A DNA stretch of 64,000 bases from UBA4416 sp038327195 (GCA_038327195.1 JBBQKU010000018.1:10507-74506), one strand, 5' to 3'. Counted from the first letter of the stretch, positions 8,203 to 17,249 are shown. Numbers and translations are program-made. The notes: a model not told the origin generated them from the sequence alone.

Positions 8203-9930
8203 ATGCTAAAATTATTTCGTTTTTATTGTTTCATTTTATTATTAAGTGCAACATTTTCATTTGCTCAAAGTCCATTATTTATTCCAGACACATTAAGCGG
8301 AACCTCTTTTACTTTGAGTGTCCAAACTGGAACAATGAATTTAATTGGTAGTTATATAACTCCTACTTATGGTTACAATGGTAATTTTTTAGGCCCAACA
8401 TTAATACTAAAGAATAATGACAGCATCACTCTAAATGTAAAAAATAATCTTAGTCAGGCTACCACTACACATTGGCATGGTTTACATGTTGCACCACAAA
8501 ATGATGGTGGTCCACATCAAAGTATTGGTCCAGGTTCTACATGGAGCCCTTCTTTTAAAGTTAGAAATGAAGCTGCAACTTTTTGGTATCATCCGCATGG
8601 TGATACAAAAACGGAATTACATGTTTCAAAAGGTTTAGCAGGTATGATTATCGTAAGAGACAATATTGAATCTACTTATATTTTACCTCGAAGATATAAA
8701 ATTGATGATTTTCCTGTAATTGTTCAATCTAAAGCATTTGATGTATTGTATCAAATAGCCACTGCAACTCACGAAGATAGCGTTGTAATGGTTAACGGAA
8801 CTATTAATCCATTTTTACAAGTTCCTAAACAAGTAGTTAGATTGCGTTTATTAAATGGCTCAGCAGATAGAACATATTATTTTGGTTTATCTGATAATTC
8901 AAATTTTAATTTAATTGCTTCTGATGGTGGATTATTATCACAACCCTTTCTAACTAATAGAGTTCGCGTTTCTCCTGGTGAACGAGCAGAAATCTTAGTA
9001 GACTTTAATGCTTATATTGTCGGCCAACAAATCTATCTAAAAAGTTATTCATCTCAATTATCTAAAGGAATAATTGGTGCAGACTCAGTAGGTACTGCTT
9101 CAATTGTTATAGCCGAAGGTTATTATTCAAACCCTTTAAATGGTGCTGATTTTAATGTATTGAGATTTGATGTAATAGCGCAAACTGTGAGTCCAATTTT
9201 AACTATCCCTTCTACATTTGCCCCTAAAATACCCTTTTTAGAATCGAGTGCCAATGCAAAACGACATTTAAATTTTTCTCCTGATACGATTTTAAGTGGT
9301 CAGCAAGGTAAAGTTGATGGGCCTTTTTTTATTAATAAGAAATTATTTCATATGGATACTATTAATATTAAAACTTACCTAAATAATATAGAAGTTTGGA
9401 AATTAAGTAATAATACGTTGGTCGCTCATCCTTTTCATATTCATGACATTGAATTTTTTGTTTTAGATATTAATGGACTTCCACCTCCACCTCAGTATCA
9501 AGGATTAAAAGATGTAATACTTGTACAACCAAAAGATACTGTCAGATTTATTACAAAGTTTACAAATTTTGCTAGTTCGACTGTACCTTATATGTATCAT
9601 TGCCATTTATTGCATCATGAAGATGAAGGAATGATGGGTAGTTTTTTAGTTTTAGATCCAAATGCTAACGGACTAACTGAAATGAAAAATGAAAATGATT
9701 ATTTCACTATTTATCCAAACCCTTCAACAACTCTAGCTAATATCGATGTAAATGGTTTGGAAATTAATTCAGTATTAATATATAACTCGCTAGGAGAATT
9801 AATTTATATGGATAATAAACCTAACTCAAATCCTTTGCAAATAAATACTGCTAAATGGAGTAGGGGCATTTATAGTGTACAATTAAACACTAAAAATCAA
9901 AGCATAAATAAGAAATTAATAATTAATTAG
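8203..9930 (+). CDS. Secreted multicopper oxidase with T9SS sorting domain
   Basis: This 575-residue enzyme has the complete copper ligand set of three-domain multicopper oxidases (CotA/FtsP/bilirubin oxidase type). The ligands are HWHGLH (H90, H92), WYHPHGD (H130, H132), HPFHIH (H409, H412, H414) and HCHLLHHEDEGM (H466, C467, H468, H472, M477). The C467-x4-H472-x4-M477 spacing predicts a type 1 copper site with an axial methionine. A signal peptide ends near AQS at residue 22. The last 80 residues (IYPNPS onwards) are a T9SS type A sorting domain. It should oxidise a metal ion or phenolic substrate while reducing oxygen at the surface; the substrate cannot be read from the sequence. It closes the three-gene cargo run. 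Confidence 0.93.
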   Translation: MLKLFRFYCFILLLSATFSFAQSPLFIPDTLSGTSFTLSVQTGTMNLIGSYITPTYGYNGNFLGPTLILKNNDSITLNVKNNLSQATTTHWHGLHVAPQNDGGPHQSIGPGSTWSPSFKVRNEAATFWYHPHGDTKTELHVSKGLAGMIIVRDNIESTYILPRRYKIDDFPVIVQSKAFDVLYQIATATHEDSVVMVNGTINPFLQVPKQVVRLRLLNGSADRTYYFGLSDNSNFNLIASDGGLLSQPFLTNRVRVSPGERAEILVDFNAYIVGQQIYLKSYSSQLSKGIIGADSVGTASIVIAEGYYSNPLNGADFNVLRFDVIAQTVSPILTIPSTFAPKIPFLESSANAKRHLNFSPDTILSGQQGKVDGPFFINKKLFHMDTINIKTYLNNIEVWKLSNNTLVAHPFHIHDIEFFVLDINGLPPPPQYQGLKDVILVQPKDTVRFITKFTNFASSTVPYMYHCHLLHHEDEGMMGSFLVLDPNANGLTEMKNENDYFTIYPNPSTTLANIDVNGLEINSVLIYNSLGELIYMDNKPNSNPLQINTAKWSRGIYSVQLNTKNQSINKKLIIN

Positions 9931-10031
9931 GTAATTATTAATGCTCATAGTGCATGAAAATATTACTATGAGGCTATAATAAATGTGTAATTAGTATTCT
10001 TTTCATCAAGTAAATTGCCTTATTAATTTTA

Positions 10032-10039
10032 TATCTTTG
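10032..10039 (+). promoter_or_regulatory. Candidate -7 box TATCTTTG for ispF
   Basis: TATCTTTG matches TAnnTTTG and lies 32 bases before the ispF ATG. The nearest TTG (10015-10017) is too close to be an ideal -33 element. Confidence 0.45.
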
Positions 10040-10071
10040 CATATATTTTTTTATTACATAATTTACTAAAC

Positions 10072-10554
10072 ATGATAAATATTAGAGTTGGTTTTGGTTT
10101 TGATGTACATCCATTAGGTGAAGAAAGAGAACTTTGGTTAGGTGGCATTAAACTAAAATTTGATAAAGGCTGCGTTGGACATAGTGATGCTGATGTTTTA
10201 TTACATGCTATATGCGATGCGTTATTAGGCGCAGCTAACTTAAAAGATATAGGTTTTCATTTTCCTAATACAGATGAAAGATATAAAGGTGCAGATAGTA
10301 AACTCTTATTAAAAGAAGTGGTTGCCTTATTAGATAAAAATGGTTATGGAATTGGAAATGTAGATTCTACTTTAAGTTTAGAGGCTCCAAAAATTAATCC
10401 TCATATTGAAGCTATGCAAAATGTGTTAGCTCCAATTATGAATATTAGTGTAAATGATATTTCAATAAAAGCTACGACTAACGAAAAGCTTGGTTATGTT
10501 GGAAGAGAAGAAGGTGTTAATGCTTATGCAGTTGCTTTAATTTATAAAAAATAA
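10072..10554 (+). CDS. ispF: 2-C-methyl-D-erythritol 2,4-cyclodiphosphate synthase
   Basis: IspF makes the cyclic diphosphate intermediate of the non-mevalonate (MEP) isoprenoid pathway in the cytoplasm. At 160 residues it has the usual length. Zinc ligands D11 and H13 (FDVHP) and H45 (in GHSDADVLLHA) align with the family, as do DIGFHFPNTD and the C-terminal KATTNEKLGYVGREEG substrate-binding segment. It is transcribed alone, with its own -7 box, and is convergent with the phosphate-binding-like lipoprotein gene three bases away. Its product route feeds the polyprenyl diphosphate synthase at the right end of the window. Confidence 0.97.
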   Translation: MINIRVGFGFDVHPLGEERELWLGGIKLKFDKGCVGHSDADVLLHAICDALLGAANLKDIGFHFPNTDERYKGADSKLLLKEVVALLDKNGYGIGNVDSTLSLEAPKINPHIEAMQNVLAPIMNISVNDISIKATTNEKLGYVGREEGVNAYAVALIYKK

Positions 10555-10557
10555 TTT

Positions 10558-11478
10558 TTATTTTAAAGGAGTTAAATCAACTTGAATTAATCTTTCTTCT
10601 TGGCGATTTGGGGGTAAACCTTGCTTTAAAAACATCATTTGTCCAACTGGACCTGCTATAAATGTTTCTATTCCTTTTCCTAATGTAAACTCTGAACTAC
10701 GACGAATAATACAAATATTTCTCTGCAATGGATAATCATTTGTAGCAATATTTGATTGGTCAGGCATGTAAGCTTTTTCAAAATCTTTTTTAGATACAGC
10801 TAAAACCTTAACTGTTTTTAAAAACTCTTTAGTTGTTAAATCATCTTTATCGCTAAACCAAGAGAAGTCACATATACCAATAGATAAAGTGTTTTGCGAA
10901 ATTGACTTAATTAACTCTCTAGTGTTGTTTACAGCTGAACAGTTTTTGCCAAAATCTACTTTTCCTAATAGTGAATCTTTTAATTGTCTTGTACTTCCAG
11001 AATTCTGATTATCAAAAACTATATTTACATGATTGTTTTTTAAATACAATGTATCTTCTCCTCTTAATAATTGTTTAAGTTGATTGATAGAGATAGATGA
11101 ATCGTTAAAGTTTTTATTTACAATTATCGCTATAGCATCTTTAGCAACTACAGAAGTATTTACCGAAATATTTTTTTGTTTAAATTTTTTAATTTCTTCT
11201 TCACTTAACATTCTAGAAATCGCAATTACTTTTGCACTATCGTTAAAAAGTGCTTCAATACAGGTTTTTTCATCCGTTGAAACTAAATTAATTTCGGCGT
11301 AAGTATAAGTTGTTTTAAATGTTGAAATTTGATTATTAATATGAAGTGTTAGACCTTCATCAAAAAATAAATTTATTTTGCCAGTTGTTGGCGAATCTTT
11401 TTTAGTAATGTCATCATTCATACCACACGAAATAAATAGTGTCGATATAATAATTAATAATAATAGTTTGTTTAACAT
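10558..11478 (-). CDS. PstS-like substrate-binding lipoprotein
   Basis: This 306-residue protein starts with a lipoprotein signal peptide; the lipobox is LFISC with C18 as the lipidated residue. The body matches the phosphate-binding (PBP-like) domain: an early acidic strand, AIIVNKNF, SINQLKQLLRGE and SGSTRQLKDSLLG are typical of PstS relatives. No ABC permease or ATPase genes lie nearby, so it may act as a stand-alone binding or scavenging protein. It lies 17 bases after sufS on the same strand, so it may be the last gene of the suf transcript. The ligand as phosphate is a family inference. Confidence 0.8.
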   Translation of the reverse strand: MLNKLLLLIIISTLFISCGMNDDITKKDSPTTGKINLFFDEGLTLHINNQISTFKTTYTYAEINLVSTDEKTCIEALFNDSAKVIAISRMLSEEEIKKFKQKNISVNTSVVAKDAIAIIVNKNFNDSSISINQLKQLLRGEDTLYLKNNHVNIVFDNQNSGSTRQLKDSLLGKVDFGKNCSAVNNTRELIKSISQNTLSIGICDFSWFSDKDDLTTKEFLKTVKVLAVSKKDFEKAYMPDQSNIATNDYPLQRNICIIRRSSEFTLGKGIETFIAGPVGQMMFLKQGLPPNRQEERLIQVDLTPLK

Positions 11479-11495
11479 AGTTCGAAGTTTTAAAA

Positions 11496-12716
11496 CTAAC
11501 TCAATAATCTAATTGATTTTTTAAGCGCTTCAACAAAGCTATCAATTTCTTCAAAAGTATTATAAAAAGATAATGACGCTCTAATTGTACCAGGCACATT
11601 ATAATATTCCCATATAGGCTGAGTACAATGATGTCCAGAACGAATAGCAACGCCGTATTTATCTAATAATGTGCCAATATCAAAAGGATGAATGGTGCCA
11701 ACGTTAAAAGAAATAACAGCTGTTTTGATTTTAGAAGTTCCGTAGATTTTTAAGTCGTCGATTTCTAATAATTTTTTTGTAATGTATTTTAATAATTCGT
11801 CTTCTTGTTTTTGAATGTTTTCAAATCCAATTTCAGTAACGTATTTTATAGCTTCGGCCAATCCAATTCCTCCTTCAATGTGAGGAGTTCCAGCTTCTAA
11901 CTTTAAGGGTAAATCTGCAAATTCTGTTTTTTCAAGCGTTACGGTTTTTATAGTTCCGCCCCCACTTTGGTAAGGAGGAAATTTTGTTAACCATTCTTCT
12001 TTTCCATATAAAATACCAACACCTGTTGGCCCAAATAATTTATGACCGCTAAATACATAAAAATCACAATCTAAATTTTGTACGTTTGGCTGTAAATGAG
12101 GTACAGCTTGAGCTCCATCAACTAAAATAACTGCATTAGATAAAGTTCTTATGATGCTTATAATTTCCTTAACGGGATTAATAGTGCCAAGAGTATTTGA
12201 AATATGTGTGAATGCAACCAATTTCGTTTTCGAAGAAATTAATTTAGGAAGTTCTTCCAACATTAATTCACCTTCTTGGTTGATTGGGATAAATTTTAGA
12301 ATGGCTTTTTTTTCTTCACATAATAATTGCCATGGAACAATATTGCTATGGTGTTCCATTTGTGTGATGATAATTTCATCTCCAGCTTCAATATTTATTT
12401 TACCAAAACAATGAGCAACTAAATTAATAGATTCTGTTGTACCTTTTGTGAAAATAATTTCGTGAGCATGTTTCGCATTGAGGTGTTTTTGTATGGTTTT
12501 ACGCGCTTCTTCGTAAGCAATTGTAATCTCTCTACTTAATGTGTGAACTCCGCGATGAATGTTGCTATTTTGATTTGCGTAATAATTTGTAATTGCGTCA
12601 ATAACCTGTTTTGGTTTTTGAGCTGTAGCTCCATTATCAAAATAAATTAAAGGTTTACCATTTACAGTTTTAGTAAGTATTGGAAAATCTTCACGTATTT
12701 TAGATATATCAAACAT
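11496..12716 (-). CDS. sufS: SufS cysteine desulfurase
   Basis: SufS removes sulfur from cysteine, forming alanine and an enzyme persulfide that feeds iron-sulfur cluster assembly. The 406-residue protein has the PLP lysine K226 in FSGHKLFGPTG, the cofactor strand VDGAQAVPH and the catalytic cysteine C364 in RSGHHCTQP. These are group II (SufS/CsdA) signatures rather than NifS/IscS. It follows sufD with a three-base gap. No sufE gene is seen in this operon, so the sulfur acceptor must lie elsewhere. Confidence 0.96.
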   Translation of the reverse strand: MFDISKIREDFPILTKTVNGKPLIYFDNGATAQKPKQVIDAITNYYANQNSNIHRGVHTLSREITIAYEEARKTIQKHLNAKHAHEIIFTKGTTESINLVAHCFGKINIEAGDEIIITQMEHHSNIVPWQLLCEEKKAILKFIPINQEGELMLEELPKLISSKTKLVAFTHISNTLGTINPVKEIISIIRTLSNAVILVDGAQAVPHLQPNVQNLDCDFYVFSGHKLFGPTGVGILYGKEEWLTKFPPYQSGGGTIKTVTLEKTEFADLPLKLEAGTPHIEGGIGLAEAIKYVTEIGFENIQKQEDELLKYITKKLLEIDDLKIYGTSKIKTAVISFNVGTIHPFDIGTLLDKYGVAIRSGHHCTQPIWEYYNVPGTIRASLSFYNTFEEIDSFVEALKKSIRLLS

Positions 12717-12719
12717 TTT

Positions 12720-14009
12720 TTATAGTGCTTTTTCAAATAATTGTAATACTCTTTCTTTTAATGATTCGATTTCAATTTTATCGATTAATTCTTGAGCAAA
12801 TGCTTGTAATAATAATTTGCGAGCACTATCATCACCAATGCCACGAGCCTTTAAATAAAAGAATGCTTCTTCGTCAATTTTTCCTGTAGATGTTCCATGA
12901 GAACATTTTACATCATCAGCATAAATTTCAAGTTGTGGTTTTGTATTTATTGTAGCATCGTTACTTAATAAAATATTTTTACTACTTTGATAAGCATTGG
13001 TTTTTTGTGCATCTTTTCTTACAAATATTTTTCCGTTAAATACGCCAGTTGATTTATCTTTGGCAATGCCTTTATATAATTCATTGCTTTCACAATTCGG
13101 CATTTGGTGGTCAATGAGCGTATGATTATCAACTAATTGTGTACCGTTGGTAATAAATAATCCGTTTAAATGTGCTTCACAATTTTGTGCTGCTAATTCT
13201 ACATTATGATTATTACGAACCATTTCACCACTTAAAGTCAATGTGGTGTTGCAATAATTTGCATTACGATTTACACTTACTTGATTTGTATTGACAGAAT
13301 AAGATAAATTTCCCTCATTTTGAAACGTATAACACGTTAATTTTGCATTTTCCTCTACCAATTTTTCACTTACAAAATTTGAAAATACTTTTCCTGTTCC
13401 AATGTTATAAAAACTCTCAACTATGGTTACTTCTGCATTCTCTCTAACGTGAATAAAATTACGAGAATTAACAACGCAATTTTGCGAACCGCTGTTTACA
13501 TAAATAATATGTATTGGCATTGGTACAACAGCATCTTTTTCTACCTCTAAAAAAAATCCATTGGCTGTAAATGCTGAATTTAAAGCTATTAACGCGTCTG
13601 TATTAGATTTTGCTAATGTTGCTAATCTACTTTTTTCTGCAGGAAATAAATCATTAAAAGATAGAATGTTAAATCTTTTAATAATCATTTTTTCACTTAG
13701 CTCAGAATTATAATTTCCATTTACTACAACTACATTAATTGCCTCATCTAATTTTAATGAAGCAATATCTTCATTCGTTAATTCATTAAATGATTGTTCT
13801 ATTGATTTAAATTCTTTCCGAAAAATAGATTCAATATTGCAATATTTGTAATCTTCATGTTTGTTGTTTGGAATTCCTTTATCTTCCAAAAGTCTTACGG
13901 CATCAACAATTTCATTGTCGGGCATAAACCCAACTTTTCCTGCGCGCTTTTGTAATTGCTCTAATAAGTTTTGAGTAACAGCACTTTTTGTATCTACTTG
14001 TATTGACAT
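12720..14009 (-). CDS. sufD: SufD, Fe-S assembly scaffold subunit
   Basis: SufD pairs with SufB and the ATPase SufC to build iron-sulfur clusters. The 429-residue protein has a divergent N-terminal helical part and the characteristic right-handed beta-helix core, recognisable from GMFNGKI-like GVFNGKIFVRKDAQKTNAY and the C-terminal KCSHGTSTGKIDEEAFFYL with the family histidine. It is shorter than SufB and lacks SufB's cysteine-rich segment. It lies one base after sufC, implying translational coupling. Confidence 0.95.
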   Translation of the reverse strand: MSIQVDTKSAVTQNLLEQLQKRAGKVGFMPDNEIVDAVRLLEDKGIPNNKHEDYKYCNIESIFRKEFKSIEQSFNELTNEDIASLKLDEAINVVVVNGNYNSELSEKMIIKRFNILSFNDLFPAEKSRLATLAKSNTDALIALNSAFTANGFFLEVEKDAVVPMPIHIIYVNSGSQNCVVNSRNFIHVRENAEVTIVESFYNIGTGKVFSNFVSEKLVEENAKLTCYTFQNEGNLSYSVNTNQVSVNRNANYCNTTLTLSGEMVRNNHNVELAAQNCEAHLNGLFITNGTQLVDNHTLIDHQMPNCESNELYKGIAKDKSTGVFNGKIFVRKDAQKTNAYQSSKNILLSNDATINTKPQLEIYADDVKCSHGTSTGKIDEEAFFYLKARGIGDDSARKLLLQAFAQELIDKIEIESLKERVLQLFEKAL

Positions 14010-14010
14010 A

Positions 14011-14769
14011 TTAGTCTGTTATTTCAAATTCTTTTTTAATTTCATCATACCCTTTAGCCTCTAATTCAAGTGCTAATTCTTTTCCACCACTTTTTACAAT
14101 GCGTCCTTTGTATAAAATATGTACAAAGTCAGGAACAATATAATCTAACAGTCTTTGATAATGCGTAATTAAAATGGTTGCATTATCTTTTGATTTTAGA
14201 GCGTTTACGCCGTTTGCTACAATACGCAAAGCGTCAATATCTAAACCACTATCTGTTTCATCAAGTATTGCTAATTTTGGATTTAGCATTGCCATTTGAA
14301 AAATTTCGTTTCGTTTTTTTTCTCCACCACTAAAACCTTCGTTAACACTTCTGTTTGTAAGTTTGGCATCTAACTCTACTAGTTTCTGTTTTTCTTTTAC
14401 CATAGCTAAAAAATCTTTAGCCGATAAATCTTCTTGTTTGTGATAAGCTCTAATCTCATTTAAAGCTGTTCGTAAAAAATTAATATTACTAACTCCTGGT
14501 ATTTCTACAGGATATTGAAATGCTAAAAATAATCCTTCTCGTGCCCTGTCTTCAGTTGACATTTCTAATAAGTTTTTACCATTAAAAATGACTTCACCTT
14601 CTGTAACATCATAATCTGCTCTTCCAGCTAAAACACTTGATAATGTAGACTTTCCAGAACCATTTGGACCCATAATAGCATGAACTTCTCCAGCTTTTAC
14701 TTCTAAATTTATTCCTCTTAATATTTTTTTGTCGCCAATTGACGCATGTAAATTTTTTATTGATATCAT
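14011..14769 (-). CDS. sufC: SufC, Fe-S assembly ATPase
   Basis: This 252-residue ABC-type ATPase powers conformational change of the SufBCD scaffold in the cytoplasm. Walker A is GPNGSGKST (34-42), the signature is FSGGEKKRNE, and the Walker B region is LAILDETDSGLD, with the extra acidic residue typical of SufC. The switch histidine sits in ILITHYQ. It has no membrane partner, as expected for SufC. Its start is separated from sufB by the inserted four-helix-bundle gene, so transcript read-through across the insertion is needed unless a new promoter arose there. Confidence 0.97.
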   Translation of the reverse strand: MISIKNLHASIGDKKILRGINLEVKAGEVHAIMGPNGSGKSTLSSVLAGRADYDVTEGEVIFNGKNLLEMSTEDRAREGLFLAFQYPVEIPGVSNINFLRTALNEIRAYHKQEDLSAKDFLAMVKEKQKLVELDAKLTNRSVNEGFSGGEKKRNEIFQMAMLNPKLAILDETDSGLDIDALRIVANGVNALKSKDNATILITHYQRLLDYIVPDFVHILYKGRIVKSGGKELALELEAKGYDEIKKEFEITD

Positions 14770-14771
14770 GT

Positions 14772-14851
14772 GATTACAGATTACAAGATTACAGATTACA
14801 GATTTTAAAATTACAGATTATTAAATGAAACTAAATTGTAATTTTTCAATC
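14772..14851. repeat. GATTACA-type repeats, left flank of inserted gene
   Basis: Between the four-helix-bundle gene and sufC, GATTACA or its AT-rich variants occur at least five times (14772-14820). After these, TGTAATTTTTCAATC at 14837-14851 repeats exactly at 15264-15278 on the other side of the inserted gene. Confidence 0.8.
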
Positions 14852-14867
14852 ATATTATTTGTATTCT

Positions 14868-15242
14868 TCATTTTGATTCGTATTGTTTTAAATATTTTAT
14901 AAATCCACCTAGTTGTTTACTTGTCGACAATGCTTTTTCATTAATTGTGATATAATCATTTTCATTTAAATAATTTAATATTCTTGCTATTTTTAATTGT
15001 GTTCTTAATTCTCCGCACGAACCTTTTGCTATTACTAAAAAGTAAAGAAATTGTTTTTTGCTATCTCTTTCATAACCTTCAGAAATGTTTGAAGGTACTG
15101 ATACCGAAGCTCTTCTTATTTGATCTTTTAATCCATAATCTTTTGCAAATAAATCTGAATTTGTTAGTGTATAGATCTCAGCACACAAGTCTATACTTGT
15201 TTTCCAAACTTCTAAATCTTCAAATTTTTCAATTGTTGCCAT
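14868..15242 (-). CDS. Four-helix-bundle protein (23S rRNA intervening-sequence type)
   Basis: This 124-residue protein matches the small four-helix-bundle family first seen encoded in 23S rRNA intervening sequences: FEDLEVWKTSIDL near the start, DQIRRASVSVPSNISEGYER in the middle and GSCGELRTQL before the last helices. The family forms homopentamers; its biochemical role is not established, though a nucleic-acid association has been suggested. It has no link to iron-sulfur assembly. It sits between sufB and sufC inside an otherwise continuous operon, and both flanks carry short ATTACAGATT-like repeats plus a 15-bp perfect direct repeat. It therefore looks like an insertion of a small mobile or passenger cassette. 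Confidence 0.93.
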   Translation of the reverse strand: MATIEKFEDLEVWKTSIDLCAEIYTLTNSDLFAKDYGLKDQIRRASVSVPSNISEGYERDSKKQFLYFLVIAKGSCGELRTQLKIARILNYLNENDYITINEKALSTSKQLGGFIKYLKQYESK

Positions 15243-15263
15243 TCTTTTTTTAATCTTTCAATC

Positions 15264-15278
15264 TGTAATTTTTCAATC
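15264..15278. repeat. 15-bp direct repeat, right flank of inserted gene
   Basis: TGTAATTTTTCAATC here is identical to 14837-14851. The surrounding 15251-15287 also contains AATCTTTCAATC and AATCTGCAATTTG variants, so the insertion's two flanks are built of related short units. Confidence 0.8.
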
Positions 15279-15290
15279 TGCAATTTGTAG

Positions 15291-16742
15291 TTAACCGACT
15301 GATCCTTCTAAACTAATTGCTAATAATTTTTGCGCTTCTACAGCAAACTCCATTGGTAATTTATTCAATACTTCCTTGCAATATCCGTTTACAATTAATC
15401 CAATTGCTTTTTCATTATCGATGCCACGTTGCTTGCAATAAAATAATTGATCTTCACCAATTTTACTTGTAGTTGCTTCGTGTTCAACTACTGCTGTTTT
15501 ATCTTTTATTTCTATATAAGGAAAGGTATGCGCTCCACATTTATCACCCATTAGTAAACTATCACATTGCGAAAAATTTCGAGCATTACTTGCACCTTTT
15601 TTTATTTGTACTAATCCGCGGTAGCTATTATTACTAAAACCTGCAGATATTCCTTTTGATATAATGGTTGAGCGTGTGTTTTTACCAATATGAATCATTT
15701 TTGTTCCTGTATCAGCTTGTTGGTAGTTGTTTGTTAAAGCAACCGAATAAAATTCTCCTACCGAATTATTTCCTTTTAAAATTACTGAAGGATATTTCCA
15801 AGTTACGGCAGAACCAGTTTCAACTTGCGTCCAACTAATTTTAGAATTATCTTCTAAACAAATTCCACGTTTAGTTACAAAATTAAAAATCCCACCTTTT
15901 CCATCTTTGTCGCCAGGATACCAATTTTGAACAGTACTATATTTTACTTCTGCATTTTTGTGCGTAATAATTTCTACAATGGCTGCGTGTAATTGATTTT
16001 CATCTCGTTGAGGTGCTGTGCAACCTTCTAAATAACTTACATAACTATCTTCATCAGCAACAATTAAGGTGCGTTCAAATTGACCTGTGCCACTTGCATT
16101 TATTCTGAAATATGTTGATAATTCCATTGGACAACGTACACCTTTTGGAATGTAACAAAATGAACCATCTGTAAATACAGCAGAATTTAATGCTGCGTAA
16201 AAATTGTCGGTTGGCGGAACAACCATTCCCATATATTTTTTTATTAATTCAGGATGCTCTTGAACAGCTTCACTAAATGAACAAAAAATAATTCCTTTTT
16301 CAGCTAAGGTTTCTTTAAAGGTAGTCTTTACAGAAACGCTATCAAATACAATATCAACGGCAATGTTACTTTGCACGCCGCTTAAACGTTTTTGTTCATC
16401 AATAGATATTCCTAATTTTTCAAATGTTTTTAAGAGTTCAGGATCAACTTCATCTAAACTTGCTAATTCTTTTTTTGGTTTAGGAGCCGAATAATAAATA
16501 ATGTCCTGAAAATTTGGTTTCGTATAATGTACATGAGCCCAATTTGGTTCAACCATATTTAGCCAATTACGAAACGCTTTTAATCGAAATTCGAGTAACC
16601 ATTCTGGCTCATTTTTTTTTGCAGATATAAATCTAATAATGTCTTCATTCAATCCTTTTGGAGCTTCATCAGCTTCAATATTGGTTGTAAAGCCCCATTT
16701 ATATTCGTTTTGTAAATGCTCTTCTACTAGTTCGTTTGCCAT
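15291..16742 (-). CDS. sufB: SufB, Fe-S assembly scaffold subunit
   Basis: SufB carries the nascent cluster in the SufBC2D complex. The 483-residue length fits the family. Diagnostic segments include YKWGFTTNIEADEAPKGL near the N-terminus, FCYIPKGVRCPMELSTYFRI, LEGCTAPQRDENQLHAA, the SxGxSxxxxNSYRGL region (ISAGFSNNSYRGLV) and QCDSLLMGDKCGAHTFPYI. The conserved cysteine near the C-terminal core that accepts sulfur is in QCDS or KCGAHT. It is the second gene of the operon, 23 bases after the sufA-like gene. Confidence 0.97.
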   Translation of the reverse strand: MANELVEEHLQNEYKWGFTTNIEADEAPKGLNEDIIRFISAKKNEPEWLLEFRLKAFRNWLNMVEPNWAHVHYTKPNFQDIIYYSAPKPKKELASLDEVDPELLKTFEKLGISIDEQKRLSGVQSNIAVDIVFDSVSVKTTFKETLAEKGIIFCSFSEAVQEHPELIKKYMGMVVPPTDNFYAALNSAVFTDGSFCYIPKGVRCPMELSTYFRINASGTGQFERTLIVADEDSYVSYLEGCTAPQRDENQLHAAIVEIITHKNAEVKYSTVQNWYPGDKDGKGGIFNFVTKRGICLEDNSKISWTQVETGSAVTWKYPSVILKGNNSVGEFYSVALTNNYQQADTGTKMIHIGKNTRSTIISKGISAGFSNNSYRGLVQIKKGASNARNFSQCDSLLMGDKCGAHTFPYIEIKDKTAVVEHEATTSKIGEDQLFYCKQRGIDNEKAIGLIVNGYCKEVLNKLPMEFAVEAQKLLAISLEGSVG

Positions 16743-16765
16743 TTTTTTAAATCTAGAACTTTAAT

Positions 16766-17092
16766 TTACACTGAAAAACTTTCGCCACAACCGCAAGTGC
16801 GCTCAGCATTTGGATTTTTAAATACAAATCCTTTCCCATTTAATCCACCACTATAATCCAATTCTGTTCCTACTAAATATAAAAAGCTTTTACGGTCAAC
16901 CACTACTTTTATTCCATTGTCTTCAAATAATTGATCGCCTTCTTTCATTATATTATCAAACACTAAATTATACATCAATCCTGAGCAACCTCCTCCATCA
17001 ACACCAACACGAATAAATGTATTTTCAGGTTTATTTTCCTCCTTAATTAAATTGACAGCGTGTTCTTTTGCTGCATTGCTAACTGTTATCAT
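16766..17092 (-). CDS. A-type Fe-S carrier (SufA/IscA/ErpA family)
   Basis: A-type carriers pass iron-sulfur clusters from the scaffold to target enzymes. At 108 residues it has family length and the three conserved cysteines: GGGCSGLMYN in the middle and CGCGESF at the C-terminus. It is the first gene of the suf operon, with a promoter ending about 65 bases upstream. The exact name (SufA, ErpA or IscA) cannot be decided from sequence alone; the operon position favours SufA. Confidence 0.93.
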   Translation of the reverse strand: MITVSNAAKEHAVNLIKEENKPENTFIRVGVDGGGCSGLMYNLVFDNIMKEGDQLFEDNGIKVVVDRKSFLYLVGTELDYSGGLNGKGFVFKNPNAERTCGCGESFSV

Positions 17093-17159
17093 TTCTGTAA
17101 AGTGTTAGTTATTAGTTATTTGTGCCTTATTCTTAATTAGATTAATTCTAATATAAGCA

Positions 17160-17191
17160 CAAAAATACCACTTTTAAGGTATATTTGCAAA
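17160..17191 (-). promoter_or_regulatory. suf operon promoter (TTTG-20-TATTTTTG)
   Basis: Read on the minus strand, TTTG (17191-17188), a 20-base spacer and TATTTTTG (17167-17160) match both boxes of the Bacteroidota promoter. Transcription would start near 17155, leaving a leader of about 60 bases before the sufA-like ATG. Confidence 0.7.
17180..17187 (+). promoter_or_regulatory. Candidate -7 box for the RDD gene
   Basis: TATATTTG on the plus strand abuts the suf -33 box. The two boxes are joined in the perfect palindrome ATTTGCAAAT (17183-17192). No -33 element is visible on this strand. Confidence 0.35.
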
Positions 17192-17249
17192 TAAATTTAC
17201 ATATGTTTCATGCCTGCTTTTTAAACCTATCTTTAATAAAATATGTTCT

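Noticed and set aside
9944..9972. Hairpin CTCATAGT/ACTATGAG after the multicopper oxidase
   Set aside because: There is no T-run after it, so I do not call a terminator.
14868..15242. The inserted gene as an extra suf component
   Set aside because: Its motifs match the four-helix-bundle family and not SufE, SufU or SufT.
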